64,000 bases of DNA from Thysanoteuthis rhombus (lineage: Eukaryota; Mollusca; Cephalopoda; Oegopsida; Thysanoteuthidae): positions 20,417,119-20,481,118 of the forward strand of contig OY735219.1 of the NCBI GenBank assembly GCA_963457665.1, given 5' to 3'. The position numbers were made by a program, and so were the translations under genes. Under the pieces are notes generated by a model. It saw only the letters and a program-made list of their open reading frames with translations. It did no database searches and was not told the DNA's origin. Below, piece by piece: positions 56,550 to 64,000 of the stretch (the stretch's first letter is position 1; the number at the start of each line of letters is the position of its first letter).

Positions 56550-59500
56550 GTGCAATTCCACCCGTCTATCTAACGATCTATATCTGTCATATCTACTTAT
56601 CTATCTGTTCATATCTATCTATCTATCCATCTATCTAATGGAGTGTTTGTCCAAATAGAGGTTTTCTCATGATAAAGTCGACTGTTTAGCAAGAAATACC
56701 AAATCAACACCCTATCAATATTTTTCCATCGATTTCCAACCAGAAACCTCCACGAAATCCAATTTTTATTTCCAGATATTATTCTTCAATGCCACCCTCA
56801 ATAACAGTTTATGTGGATTTAATCAAAGGTAAGTCGAGTGGATTCATCAATATCAGGATATTCGGAAAGTAATTACTTATTTTTGTGTTTGGGAAGTAAT
56901 TAAATATTTTTGTGTTCGGAAAGTAATCACGTATTTTTGTGTTCGGAAAGTAATCACGTATTTTTGTGTTCGGAAAGTAATCACGTATTTTTGTGTTCGG
57001 AAAATAATTACGTATTTTTGTGTTCGGAAAGTAATGACGCATTACGTATTTTCCGACCTTTTAAACCACAGCTGGCATTTAAAAACCTTTACTGAACCAG
57101 GATACACTTCACAAAGGTTTCTCATTGCCTGCATTGCAGAACCACCCTTTTCGAAATTCATACAGGAAGCAATCGCGTATCTGTTGTTCTTTAAAGTCTT
57201 TGTCCCCCATGGAGTTATATTTTACTATTCACTATAAAAAAAAAAACACACTGACGAATAGAGATGATTAACTCATCCCAGGTGTCGTTTCGTTCCATTT
57301 AACCTTGGTCTTGCCTTGGTTCGTTGGCTCATATTTCATAGCAGTGGAATGCGTAATTACTTCCTGAACACGAAAATACGTAATTACTCTCTGAACACCC
57401 TAGTATGACTGATGTTTTGATTCGTCTTGGTGGAGATATCGGTGGCAAGTTTACCTCTGCCGGGAGCAGTCGGTGTTCGAGCCTCAATGAAGGTTAGACT
57501 TTAAGGGCCGTATTTCTTGTTCAAACTCGTCATTGCCAGGTCAGTAGTAGATAGTCCGAGTCAAATAGGTATTTGATAAGGTTAGCATAGTTTTTGCACA
57601 AGGCCTCAAAAAATGGGGTACCAACGAGGCTCTGACACACTAATCAGTAGTAATGGTCTGCGAGACTAATTTGCTAACCATTACCTCGCAGTGAGACAGC
57701 CATGGCAGAGCCAAGAAAACATCTCCTAATTGTATAAAAGCCTCGATCATATTTGTAGGCTTGTTTGTCTGTCCCTTTATTAAAAAAAAAAACTAGAACC
57801 ATTAGATTGCTTGCAGTGATTCTGTAACCACTACGCTATGTGTCCATGTGGTTCGGTTCGTTACTTCCCCATACCTACTAGATGATACCTGATGAAAGCC
57901 GTAGAGTACAACGGCCGAAACGTTGTATGAAAAACAACCAAGATGAGGATAGTCCGAATAATAATAGAAATAATAATGATACCTCATCTCAAAAATTCAG
58001 AGAAAAATATGTATATTCGTATAATTTATCTATAAGTATATAATCCCGTCATTTATTAAGGGTACTATGCTCGGGTATCATAAAAAAATAACCTGTCCGT
58101 ACACTTCTGCCCGTCACACTTAAAGAGAAGGTTCTGAAAATGGGGGCGTAACAAAATAGCCACAAAAAAGGTGTGTAGAGGGATGGGGAGTAGCGTAGGG
58201 GGTAAGCAAAAGGGTAGGGTTGAGACATAAAGATAGTCGCTGACTGACAACGACTGAAGGCGGCCATCAAAAGAGGGAGAGAGAGAAAGGTGAGAAAGTA
58301 AAATGAGTTGGAATGGAATTCGTTTTCAAATGCCTGTGAGTAGAAAATTCATTGAAGTCCCGGGGATGGTCACTTCGGGCAACTTCCATAAATATACCCT
58401 CAGCAAAGCAACTGGTATTTTACAAGTATTCGAGCAAATACACTCGCACATATTGTTGCCCTTCTCGGCATCCACATCATACCCGATGGACGCCTGATCA
58501 AGCAGCATGAAGTATACTATATATGCCGGTTCATAAGACGGAAATTCAATTAAATTAACTATGCAATCACTACATTGATTAATATGCTGGTATTATGACA
58601 TTCGTATTATAATCCGGCATATACAGTATCTAAAACTGGGTTGTGTCTTCAATAGTGGTGTTGTCTGCTAAAAGTGACTTGCAACCTCGTAGCTGTACGA
58701 ACCTTCATGTATCTGAATCTCAATCAAGACGATATGAGGTTAGTTAGGTCAACCAATTGAGTCCTACTTGTTTAGATCGAAAATTCATACTCGAATATTC
58801 GGTGTCCGAGATCTTTTCTGAAATTCGATGTGCGATATTTTTCTGCGTTTAGTTGAAGAACAGCAGAAGGTTGATATGACGTGAGAAAACACAAATAGCA
58901 CAAACAGACAAGGAAGTAGATTTGATGAGAGAGATAGCAGAGAACAATTGCTTTTAGGTAAGCAAAAAGAAAATAAATAAGACGAAAAGACATTTACAGA
59001 AGTGGAGATTAGAATTCGCATTTGGACGAAACAGAATTAGAAAATCACCTCAGTCCTCGATGTTTTTCGTTTATCAGAATCTTTTCTCTCAAGGCTATTC
59101 AACGCTTGACTCATTCCTCTCAATATTGGCTTCTTAGGTAAACTGTTTAATTTCACTTGGTTCGCTAATATTTAAAACTGACTATTTATTCTTTTTTCTT
59201 CGGTGTCGAATGGTTCTCTTCAACAGAGCCTTTGCAGCCATTCTTTCTCTCATCTCTGTTTAACAAACGACATTGTCAATGCGATGTAAATGTTAACAAA
59301 GCCTGGCAAAGTCTGGCTCAGGGCCACAAAAAATGAACCCACTGCTCAGGATTGAACTCATTGGTTGCGAAAATATTTTGTTCATTCTCTTTCCATGCTA
59401 GCCTTCTTGATTCCGAGGTTCTAATGTTATTTCTGTCAGGTGACCAATTGTCTGCCATTGGAGAAAGTTCTTGTTTTCATCGACCGAAAGAAGAGACCTG

Positions 59501-61704
59501 GTCAGAAAAGCAACCAATCAGCTTCGAGGAAGACGGACAATGGAAACTAGTTGGTTGTCGAAATCATATCTCAACCAAAGAACAATACGAATCTTGTCTC
59601 AATGGGAAGACTGTGATCTTACACGGTGATTATTCACTCAAGCAACTCTTTAACATGCTCACAAGGTAAGGAGTGGGAAAGAATTTCATCTTTAAGATTT
59701 TGAATTTCTAGAGACAGAATTTGGCTGTTTTCATGATCAATTTTGACTTCTATTTTCCGTCATCTTCACGTCGGGTTGTTTTTTAAAAATCACTATTGAA
59801 CCCAGACCGTCGACATATTGTAGTGAATAAACAACGTGGATGGGAAATGAAGAATAAACTTCTGGTGATTTTCGAACTTGCGTCTCCTTTGCCTAAGGAA
59901 GCCAGGTAACACACTTACCCTTTAACCGCCTGGGCCACGAGAACTCTACAGCTTGACAGAAGGACAAATTTAACCCTCATACTTAGTCGTGTTTTTGATC
60001 TCTCCAGTGCCACGTTTGTTATCATTTCTCTACCGGTAGTAACAATAAACCTATTATCTTTTTATTATTTTTATTTTTATCATTAGATGAAATACGGTGG
60101 TACCTCTCACAGCAAAGTACTTATTTAAAGAAATTTCTCTTTGTGAGAGGTTTCAGTTACCAAAAAAAAAATCTTTTAACGATTCCTTCTGGGTTACATA
60201 AAATTACCCAGAATCATCTTGATTTAATTTACAATTATCTAGATTTATATCTAAAATCTAGGCGATCGTGTCTTGACAGACAGACAGACAGACAGATATT
60301 TGGTAAATTATAAGATTATTTTTTTAAATATTATTCACGTGTTTATCTCTGTTCATACATTATTGAGAAAGTAATCATTACATTATACATTTTTTGTAAT
60401 GTTTTAGAGGTCTGATATATTTATTTTCATTGTGCGAACCATGGGAAACTGAGAAGCATGCAACGTGCACATGATAGAATCATGCTCAACCTCACATGGA
60501 GAGATCACAAGACAGCACAGTATATAAGGAAGAAAACGGGAGTCTGTGACATCAAAGAAACATATTAAAAATTCAAACGGCGATGGGCAGGCCATGCTGC
60601 AAGAATGAAAGACAACCGATGGACATCACGTATCACAACATGGATCCCCAGAGATCACATGAGAAACCAAGGCCGATAGAACACAAGATGGAGAGATGAA
60701 CTTGATAAATTCAGGAAATACTGGCTCCGCAACGCCCATGATAGAAAATTGTGGCGAATCCTTGGGAAGGTCTAAGTCCAACGACGAACGTTAAAAAACT
60801 GATGATGATGATGATGAGGATGATGATGATGATATTTATTCAACTCGAATTACTGAAATCCCATAAATTTAATTATTCAATTCACGAATTTTCATTTAAC
60901 GAGGCGTTTTGTAGAACGGACTGTCCTAGTTAAGAATGGTATCACTGTATTTGTAATAAAAACAAATTAACATTGGGTTGAGAAAAGTAATTTATTAATA
61001 ATATTAATGATAATGGTTTACAATATTTTATCTAATAATTCTTTTTTCTTAGTTCCTTCCAACCTTAAGCTTTTCTGTTTTTCAAACGTGATTCTAATTA
61101 ATATCATTCTTCTCTCTGTCTGTCTCTCTCTTTTATCAGTCTCCTCGGTTGCGATATTATTCATCACGACGATTCCGTCAAAAGTGTTTTACCGAACCCA
61201 TCTTCAGCCACATGCCACACCCAAAACCTAACCCTTCAATGGCACCCGGCTGAAATGCCGATGTATGTCGGATATTCGTGGTCGAACCGCAGCAACAATC
61301 GTCCACTCCAAGTATATCTGGACAAGCTGACCGGAGACGGAAGTGACGTCATCGTCGTCCTTCATCTCTACACACACTTCCTAACCTTTCATCATAGTTT
61401 ATATCGACAGAGGATTCGACGTTTAAGTCGGAGTCTTGAGGCGGCCCTCGCTCGCCTTGAGAAACTAACGGTCGTAGTGAAGGGTCCACATTATTACCGT
61501 TTGAACCCTTTGTACAGAAACAGCGTGTTCGGCATCGCTTACGACAGTATCATTAAAGAGGAGCTTCAGCGACTGAGAAACAGAATTATTTACCTAAATG
61601 TCTGGGACATTAATTTGAACTCCAAGAACGCTGCTTTTTTCCCGGAAGACGTTGTCGTGGGACGAATGATCAATCAACTCATGTCTTACGTCTGTCCAAA
61701 TTGA
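44858..61704 (+). CDS. NXPE-family protein (neurexophilin-like plus PC-esterase domain), probable pseudo-esterase
   Basis: Proposed exons: 44858-44895, 49405-49521, 51301-52080, 55482-55621, 59440-59665 and 61140-61704, all GT..AG and in phase; 1866 nt, 621 residues. A short N terminus with KRK (25-27) precedes one membrane segment at about residues 30-49, giving a type II protein with a lumenal body. Exon 3 holds the NXPH-like domain (DFVGRRKDKGGDF, YCAHPKNM, a TADEQQLFNR end), which I recall from NXPE1-4. Exons 5-6 hold the PC-esterase domain: a CLNGKTVILHGDYSLKQLF block, a VVLHLYTHFLTFHHSLYRQ block and a VWDINLNSKN..MSYVC end. In active relatives the first motif is GDS; here Tyr423 stands where Ser is expected, and Phe600 stands near the usual C-terminal His. 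Possible N-glycosylation: NLT and NRS sites. Exon 1 is the least certain part, then the exon 4 donor (GTGTGA). Confidence 0.85.
44990..45375 (-). repeat. Interspersed repeat R1, reverse orientation (NXPE intron 1)
   Basis: Two reverse units, with GTAAAGTTTTGGGACGGATA, CCACACGATATCTCCAAAAG and GGTGGACAATA words that match 42690-43110. Confidence 0.55.
46020..46240 (-). pseudogene. Mariner-like transposase fragment M2 (NXPE intron 1)
   Basis: On the minus strand one frame reads DLAPGNIWFF, GRGFQTVNDIKENATRKL and then FADCFENWNGH, which follows the mariner order of SPDLAP block, QTVEDIKE block and C-terminal FEKW block. Only the C-terminal third remains. Confidence 0.65.
47119..47620 (-). pseudogene. 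hAT (ZBED5-like) transposase fragment (NXPE intron 1)
   Basis: The minus-strand frame ending near 47395 reads YIRANTTQCPQFRKML, then MHWLSPGRVL and SLRKQ. This order matches the conserved FIRA..QFR..EVRWLSRGRVL..LR block of ZBED5-type hAT transposases. The flanking minus-strand frames (46305-46646, 47119-47301, 48022-48339) are open for 60-113 codons but I do not recognise them; they may be decayed parts of the same insertion. Confidence 0.55.
48882..49200. repeat. Simple-repeat cluster (CT, CA, TA, GT)
   Basis: Short (CT)n, (CA)n and (TA)n runs at 48885-48945 and (CA)n(TA)n(GT)n at 49121-49200 flank a minus-strand hammerhead-like motif at 48983-49009 listed separately. Confidence 0.85.
48983..49009 (-). 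ncRNA. Hammerhead-ribozyme-like core
   Basis: On the minus strand CTGATGA is followed by a small hairpin (GCCC, loop GAACA, GGGC) and then GAAAC. This is the conserved core layout of hammerhead ribozymes: CUGANGA, helix II, GAAA. The flanks needed for helices I and III and the cleavage site could not be established by eye, so activity is unproven. It may be a relic of a retroelement that carried such a motif. Confidence 0.35.
49405..49521 (+). CDS. NXPE gene exon 2 (membrane anchor), copy A
   Basis: Acceptor TTTGTTCAG, donor GTAAGT, 117 nt, both ends phase 2. It encodes SKRKAEAIAVIAFVFLIWSL and LIYYGFST: positive charges followed by a 20-residue hydrophobic segment, i.e. a type II signal anchor. 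A related exon follows at 50041. Confidence 0.85.
49852..49925 (+). repeat. 30-bp tandem repeat
   Basis: Two and a half units of a 30-mer built from GTCGCCAGTAAATCTGTTAC plus TGGTCAATTG. The inner words are partly inverse complements of each other. The open frame over it is a result of the 30-base period, not a gene. Confidence 0.85.
50041..50118 (+). CDS. NXPE gene, alternative or decayed anchor exon (exon 2 copy B)
   Basis: Between an AG at 50039-50040 and a GTAGGT donor at 50119 lies a 78-nt copy of exon 2. It encodes KSEAIAVIEFVFLVWSLF and PCFSLST, close to copy A over the whole membrane segment. It has the same phases as copy A and a length divisible by three. Similarity continues past the donor into the intron. 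It lacks the first 13 codons of copy A, has Glu and Pro within the membrane segment, and its acceptor has a poorer pyrimidine tract. It could be a mutually exclusive exon, or a duplicate that no longer splices. Confidence 0.45.
50277..50685 (-). pseudogene. LINE L-A 3' end, best preserved copy (NXPE intron)
   Basis: The minus strand is open for 114 codons to the natural stop: [70 protein letters not shown]. The element ends in a (TGA)n tail, seen as (CAT)n at 50277-50334 on the plus strand. It is 5'-truncated. The intact frame suggests it is the youngest copy here. Confidence 0.85.
50985..51140 (+). repeat. Dispersed repeat R4, copy 2
   Basis: The partner of 28605-28770: TCACAGTCAATAATCGCACA, ATATGGTCAGAATAAATTCT and TTTTCCGCTGGAT in the same order. 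Confidence 0.6.
51301..52080 (+). CDS. NXPE gene exon 3 (stalk and neurexophilin-like domain)
   Basis: 780 nt, phase 2 at both ends, with an AG at 51299-51300 and a GTGAGT donor. After a hydrophilic stalk (residues about 52-100, Glu/Pro-rich) comes the NXPH-like domain: ANIIIDTSK, DFVGRRKDKGGDFILAVVTR, IIDHNDGGYTMVFPMLWTGP, then a Cys-rich end with YCAHPKNMLLQCWHW and SFTADEQQLFN. It is markedly richer in CpG and GC than its flanks. Confidence 0.9.
52850..53180 (-). pseudogene. Mariner-like transposase C-terminal fragment M3 (NXPE intron 3)
   Basis: The minus strand keeps an FCKLF..W-K-like block and a YFEG-like end in broken frames. It shares TTTTCAAAACAGTTTGCAAA and TGCTGATTTTCAAGGCAGGT words with 46020-46240 and 63150-63320. 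Confidence 0.5.
53285..53830 (-). repeat. Foldback repeat F1, reverse orientation, with (TA)n and (CATA)n expansions
   Basis: It begins with ATTCACTCAATCGGAAC and CCAACGTCTTTTGGCAGC and ends with CCAGTCAGCC and TTGACAGTTTTAGTTGACGG. Expansions at 53562-53620 (TA) and 53740-53786 (CATA) lie inside. Confidence 0.6.
53845..54450 (+). pseudogene. LINE L-A 3' fragment (NXPE intron 3)
   Basis: The plus strand reads PLHLPGTTNLLEIL- and GWETFGGASSTFKRK-like blocks, then YNQCIFPIVTYEAERWDLTK, followed by the NGRQPMDIMTHDMDPQRS block in another frame. Several frameshifts. It abuts the F1 copy at 53830. Confidence 0.75.
54895..55016 (-). pseudogene. 5S rRNA-derived sequence (pseudogene or 5S-SINE head)
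   Basis: On the minus strand the stretch follows animal 5S rRNA over nearly its full 120 bases: a CACCGATTCTC block, then CCGAAGTTAAGCAACATCGA with the box A region, AGTACCTAAATGTGT, CTGTCTGGGAATA with box C, and a GGATGCTGTAAGC end. Numerous substitutions break stems, so it is not a working 5S gene. It could be a lone retropseudogene or the head of a 5S-derived (SINE3-type) element. Confidence 0.75.
55482..55621 (+). CDS. NXPE gene exon 4 (inter-domain linker)
   Basis: Acceptor TCCTTTATAG; it completes the split Arg codon and reads LVRFDVIPGHLKGQPDSFES, like the start of the linker that follows the LFER motif in NXPE proteins. The GTGTGA donor at 55622 is weak but is the one that gives phase 1, which exon 5 needs. 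Confidence 0.7.
56169..56640. repeat. Microsatellite cluster (GT, TATC, CT, TA)
   Basis: Successive tracts: (GT)n 56169-56214, (TATC)n 56262-56300, (CT)n 56355-56388, (TA)n 56389-56431, (TATC)n 56450-56490, (TA)n 56501-56547, then scattered TATC. All long open frames here are simple-sequence artefacts. Confidence 0.95.
56854..57402. mobile_element. Non-autonomous DNA transposon with 27-bp subterminal repeats (NXPE intron 4)
   Basis: The left end CAGGATATTCGGAAAGTAAT and the inverse right end CTAGGGTGTTCAGAGAGTAA form terminal inverted repeats. Inside the left end a 27-base unit, TTCGGAAAGTAATCACGTAT plus TTTTGTG, is repeated seven times from 56861 to about 57040. One to two inverse units are seen at 57340-57402. 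The 27-base period keeps two antisense frames open, but no protein is implied. Confidence 0.7.
57888..58005 (+). ncRNA. Repeat R5 with hammerhead-like core, copy 2 (NXPE intron 4)
   Basis: CTGATGA (57889-57895) is followed by a 5-bp hairpin (GCCGT at 57898-57902 with ACGGC at 57911-57915) and CGAAAC (57916-57921), then GTTGT and ACAAC that can pair. This is the hammerhead core order. The cleavage triplet after the third helix is not evident. A decayed relative is at 34487. Such motifs are known from Penelope-like elements, one of which is present in this window at 26640. Confidence 0.4.
59440..59665 (+). CDS. NXPE gene exon 5 (start of PC-esterase domain)
   Basis: Acceptor TTTCTGTCAG, donor GTAAGG, 226 nt. 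It encodes a CFHRPKEETW block, QWKLVGCRNH, then ESCLNGKTVILHGDYSLKQL. The last block corresponds to the GDS motif of the family but has Tyr in place of the catalytic Ser. Confidence 0.9.
59838..59950 (-). repeat. tRNA-like SINE head (NXPE intron 5)
   Basis: On the minus strand TCTCGTGGCCCAGGCGGTTA resembles a Leu or Ser tRNA start with box A, and CAAGTTCGAAAATC resembles box B after a long arm. A related sequence is at 62818-62990 around GAAATGAAGAATGAGC. Not a functional tRNA. Confidence 0.45.
60091..60951. mobile_element. pogo/Tc1-like MITE carrying a LINE insertion (NXPE intron 5)
   Basis: The left end TACGGTGGTACCTCTCACAG and the inverse right end TACAGTGATACCATTC share a TACRGTGRTACC core, as in Tigger/pogo-type elements. 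A (GACA)n run lies at about 60278-60296 and the LINE L-A fragment lies inside. Confidence 0.5.
60446..60835 (+). pseudogene. LINE L-A 3' end fragment (NXPE intron 5)
   Basis: The plus strand follows the copy at 50277 closely: RSMQRAHDRIMLNLTWRDHK, then RRWAGHAARMKDNRW, ITTWIPRDHMRNQGR, and a (GAT)n tail at 60803-60832. One in-frame stop replaces a codon after the DIKETY block. Confidence 0.8.
61140..61704 (+). CDS. NXPE gene exon 6 (rest of PC-esterase domain, stop)
   Basis: Acceptor TCTTTTATCAG; 565 nt to a TGA at 61702-61704. It encodes SWSNRSNNRPLQVYLDKL, VVLHLYTHFLTFHHSLYRQR, VVVKGPHYYRLN and VWDINLNSKNAAFFPEDVVV with an MSYVCPN end, all in family order. Notably GC- and CpG-richer than the introns. 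The usual His-Pro after the WD motif is not seen. Confidence 0.92.
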
Positions 61705-62227
61705 ACTCCCATCAGGGATGACAAAGAATTGCAAAAAGGATCAGAACATGAGCACACGCAAACACACACACACACACACACACACAAAACAAAACAACAA
61801 AAAAAAACCACACATCTGTAGGGCTTGGGATCTTAATGAGGCTCTGTATCTAAGTTGGTCAAGGGTCTAAAGAGGGACTTGGAACCAAGGAATCGAAAAC
61901 AAGACAAATTGAAACAGGAAGTGAACTCAAGATAAACTTTGTACCTGCTAATAAAATGCTTCTTGGAAGCGTCACACACGCACACACACACACACACCCA
62001 CACACACAAGCATACACACGCATACACACATACATCCCTCCACAGAAGCACATTACAGTACTCAATTTCATAAACACCTTCATATAAAAATATCCGTAAA
62101 AAATACTGTTTGTTTCAGCGACGTGTGAAAAACTGTATAATTCTGACAAGTCACACAACGAAACGTTACATTCAAGATCAAATGAAACAATTCTTTTATA
62201 TCTATCTATCTATCTATCTATCTATCT

Positions 62228-62303
<76 letters not shown>

Positions 62304-64000
62304 GCTTGTGAAAATGAATGCATATATACATATGCATATATGCACAAGCCTTTTTTTTAACTTTGAGGATGAAGATCAATTTGAATATTTGTACTTTATC
62401 ATTTACACGAACAATATTTGTTAATATGAGACCCATGGTTCGCCAACTAGACTAACGATCCATCTTTATTCAGCTAAAATTACCTCGAAACTAAATACAT
62501 CCCTAGATAAAAATGCGAAAATAGTGAACTAGTTCCATATCTTCTGTCATCATTTCCTTTTATAGCTAAGAGCTAAAAAGAAACAAGATCAGAAGATAGG
62601 GGACTACTTTACTTCGTATTTTCCTATTTAATATGTATGGATGTATTTTGTTTCGTAGTAATTTTTTGCTAAATAAAAATGAGTCATTGGTCTCTTAGAG
62701 CAATCCTTATTATCGCTATCAGGTGAAGTGTCGTAAGACATTCTTGTTAGATTTAACTAGTGTTTATACAACTTTCAATTCAAACCGTTATTACATATAT
62801 GGCAACGAATAACAGTATGATCGGAAATGAAGAATGAGCCTTTGATGAGGATCGAAACAGGACTCCCTCTCGAAACAGTGGTCTTGGGATGAGTTCGATT
62901 CTCAGCCAACATTTACTCTTCATTTCTGATCGAGTTAGTTTTCATTGCTATAGAAACAATGGCCAGAACTGGAAATTGTATGAAAACAACTAAAATTAAG
63001 ATGGAAGTAAAAATAGTCATGATGACCATTACTATTCTAGTGAGTTCCATCCTCACTGAGCGTCCCATACTTTTGTACTTGAGAGCCAGAATAATCTAAG
63101 ATTTGTAAGTATTTATACTCACGTAAATGCACATGTATACATTTACCTTCAGAGGAGTCTGCTTGATGGATGAGGTAGCTGCGGGGTTCTTACCGACACC
63201 AATGATAGATGTTCGAACTTAGGTAAAAGAAAGCAATTCAGATGCTGATTTTCAAGGCGAAGAGGCGCTCCACTTTGAAAATCAATGCAACATAATCTCC
63301 CCTCTCTCCTGAGGAAGATTAACCTGATATACATTCGGTGTGTGTAAAAGTTCCCGGTGTTTTTTTGTTTTTTTTTTAATTGGAAACTAGAGACTGGATA
63401 TACAATTGGAATCCGGTTTATCGCAATAAACTTTTGTACACAATTGATACTTACCAAGCGATGTTTGAAGGTAATGGTGAAATGTTTCACCTTTTCAAAT
63501 TTCTGCCTTCAGTTTTGGATGCTTTGAACGTCTTATGTGTCAAGATTTCGAAAGATTCTTTCTGGAGATGGAAAGGATAGGGTGCCATCTTGTGGTGGAG
63601 TTGAGAAATACGGCTAAATTGACAGCACATACAATTGGCGTTTGGTGATTGTATCGTGAGTTTACTTCCTGCTACGGACGCACAAAAATGTTAAAAATGT
63701 TTTAGCGTCTGTAAAAAGCAATAGACAGCCGAAGCCTTTTTGGCACAATATAGGGAAGGTGGTCCCGATTGTAGAAATTTGAGAATTGATGAAAGATAGA
63801 ATTTTGATTAGACACTATTATTTGCAGATCATTGAGTCCAATCGAAATTTTATTTTCTTTTCATTAATTCTCTTATTTCTTCTTATTCGTTCGCCATTTA
63901 TAACATCGAATGAGTGAGGGTATGACATTCTACAATTTATGATCGGGACCTCCTTCCCAACATTGTACCAAGACAGGCTTTTACTGTCCGTTGATTTCAT
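61705..64000. other. Downstream of NXPE: 3' UTR and repeats
   Basis: AATAAA words at about 61950 and 62672 are candidate poly(A) signals. (CA)n runs lie at 61757-61786 and 61975-62008, and (TATC)n(TA)n at 62201-62302. A short stretch at 63150-63320 shares TGCTGATTTTCAAGGC with mariner fragment M3. No further gene is seen. Confidence 0.5.
63690..64000. repeat. Palindromic foldback element F2, copy 2 (cut by window edge)
   Basis: The left arm with TTTTAGCGTCTGTAAAAAGC and GGTGGTCCC is answered by an inverse GGGACCTCCTTCCCAACATT and AGGCTTTTACTGTCC at the right. Same design as 22725-23020. Confidence 0.6.

Noticed and set aside
56179..56573. Open frames rich in Tyr-Ile, Leu-Ser and Cys-Val
   Set aside because: They arise from TATC, TA, CT and GT microsatellites.
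56809..57042. Apparent repeat protein with nine-residue units on the minus strand
   Set aside because: The 27-bp DNA unit is a multiple of three, so frames stay open on both strands; it belongs to transposon ends.
58055..58510. Possible exon on either strand near 58303-58508
   Set aside because: Open on both strands but with no family resemblance and no good splice sites in phase with the NXPE gene.

Overview
The window looks like nuclear DNA of a cephalopod mollusc, most likely an octopus. It is AT-rich, has long repeat-filled introns, many (TA)n, (CT)n and (TATC)n tracts, and several families of LINE, Penelope-like, mariner, hAT and SINE debris. The taxon is inferred from repeat style and gene sequence. 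No database search was possible.

Three host genes can be supported. (1) The first coding exon of a FAM184A homologue lies on the minus strand at 2577-2735, and the rest of that gene runs off the left edge. (2) A complete syntaxin-18 (STX18) gene lies on the plus strand at 19939-38710. Its 11 coding exons all join in phase to give 350 residues, close to the 335 of human STX18. It is a Qa-SNARE of the endoplasmic reticulum. (3) An NXPE-family gene (neurexophilin-like domain plus PC-esterase domain, type II membrane protein) lies on the plus strand at 44858-61704. Six exons give 621 residues if the proposed first exon is right. Its GDS-type active-site motif reads GDYS and the usual C-terminal histidine is not seen, so it looks like a pseudo-esterase. 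The exon that encodes its membrane anchor has a second, phase-matched copy about 0.6 kb downstream.

Layout: 1-2576 is FAM184A intron. 2736-19938 is a 17 kb intergenic stretch holding a foldback MITE, a hAT-like MITE, two copies of a 1.7-2.0 kb repeat, an isolated CpG-rich patch with a palindromic X-box, a LINE copy whose 5' part is inverted, and an older LINE of another clade. 19939-38710 is STX18, with mariner, Penelope, LINE and foldback fragments in its introns. 38711-44857 is 3' UTR or intergenic sequence with simple repeats and a tRNA-derived SINE. 44858-61704 is the NXPE gene, whose introns hold LINE copies, a 5S-rRNA-derived sequence, a transposon with seven 27-bp subterminal repeats and hammerhead-like motifs. 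61705-64000 is repeat-rich downstream sequence.

The three genes are not known to act together. STX18 works in ER-Golgi traffic and an NXPE protein would be a client of the secretory pathway, but that is general cell biology and not evidence of a cluster. I see no bacterial-type operon, CRISPR array or phage, and no clearly new multi-gene system. The best leads are the duplicated NXPE anchor exon, the degenerate esterase site, an in-frame tandem splice donor in STX18, and a large inverted repeat in an STX18 intron.
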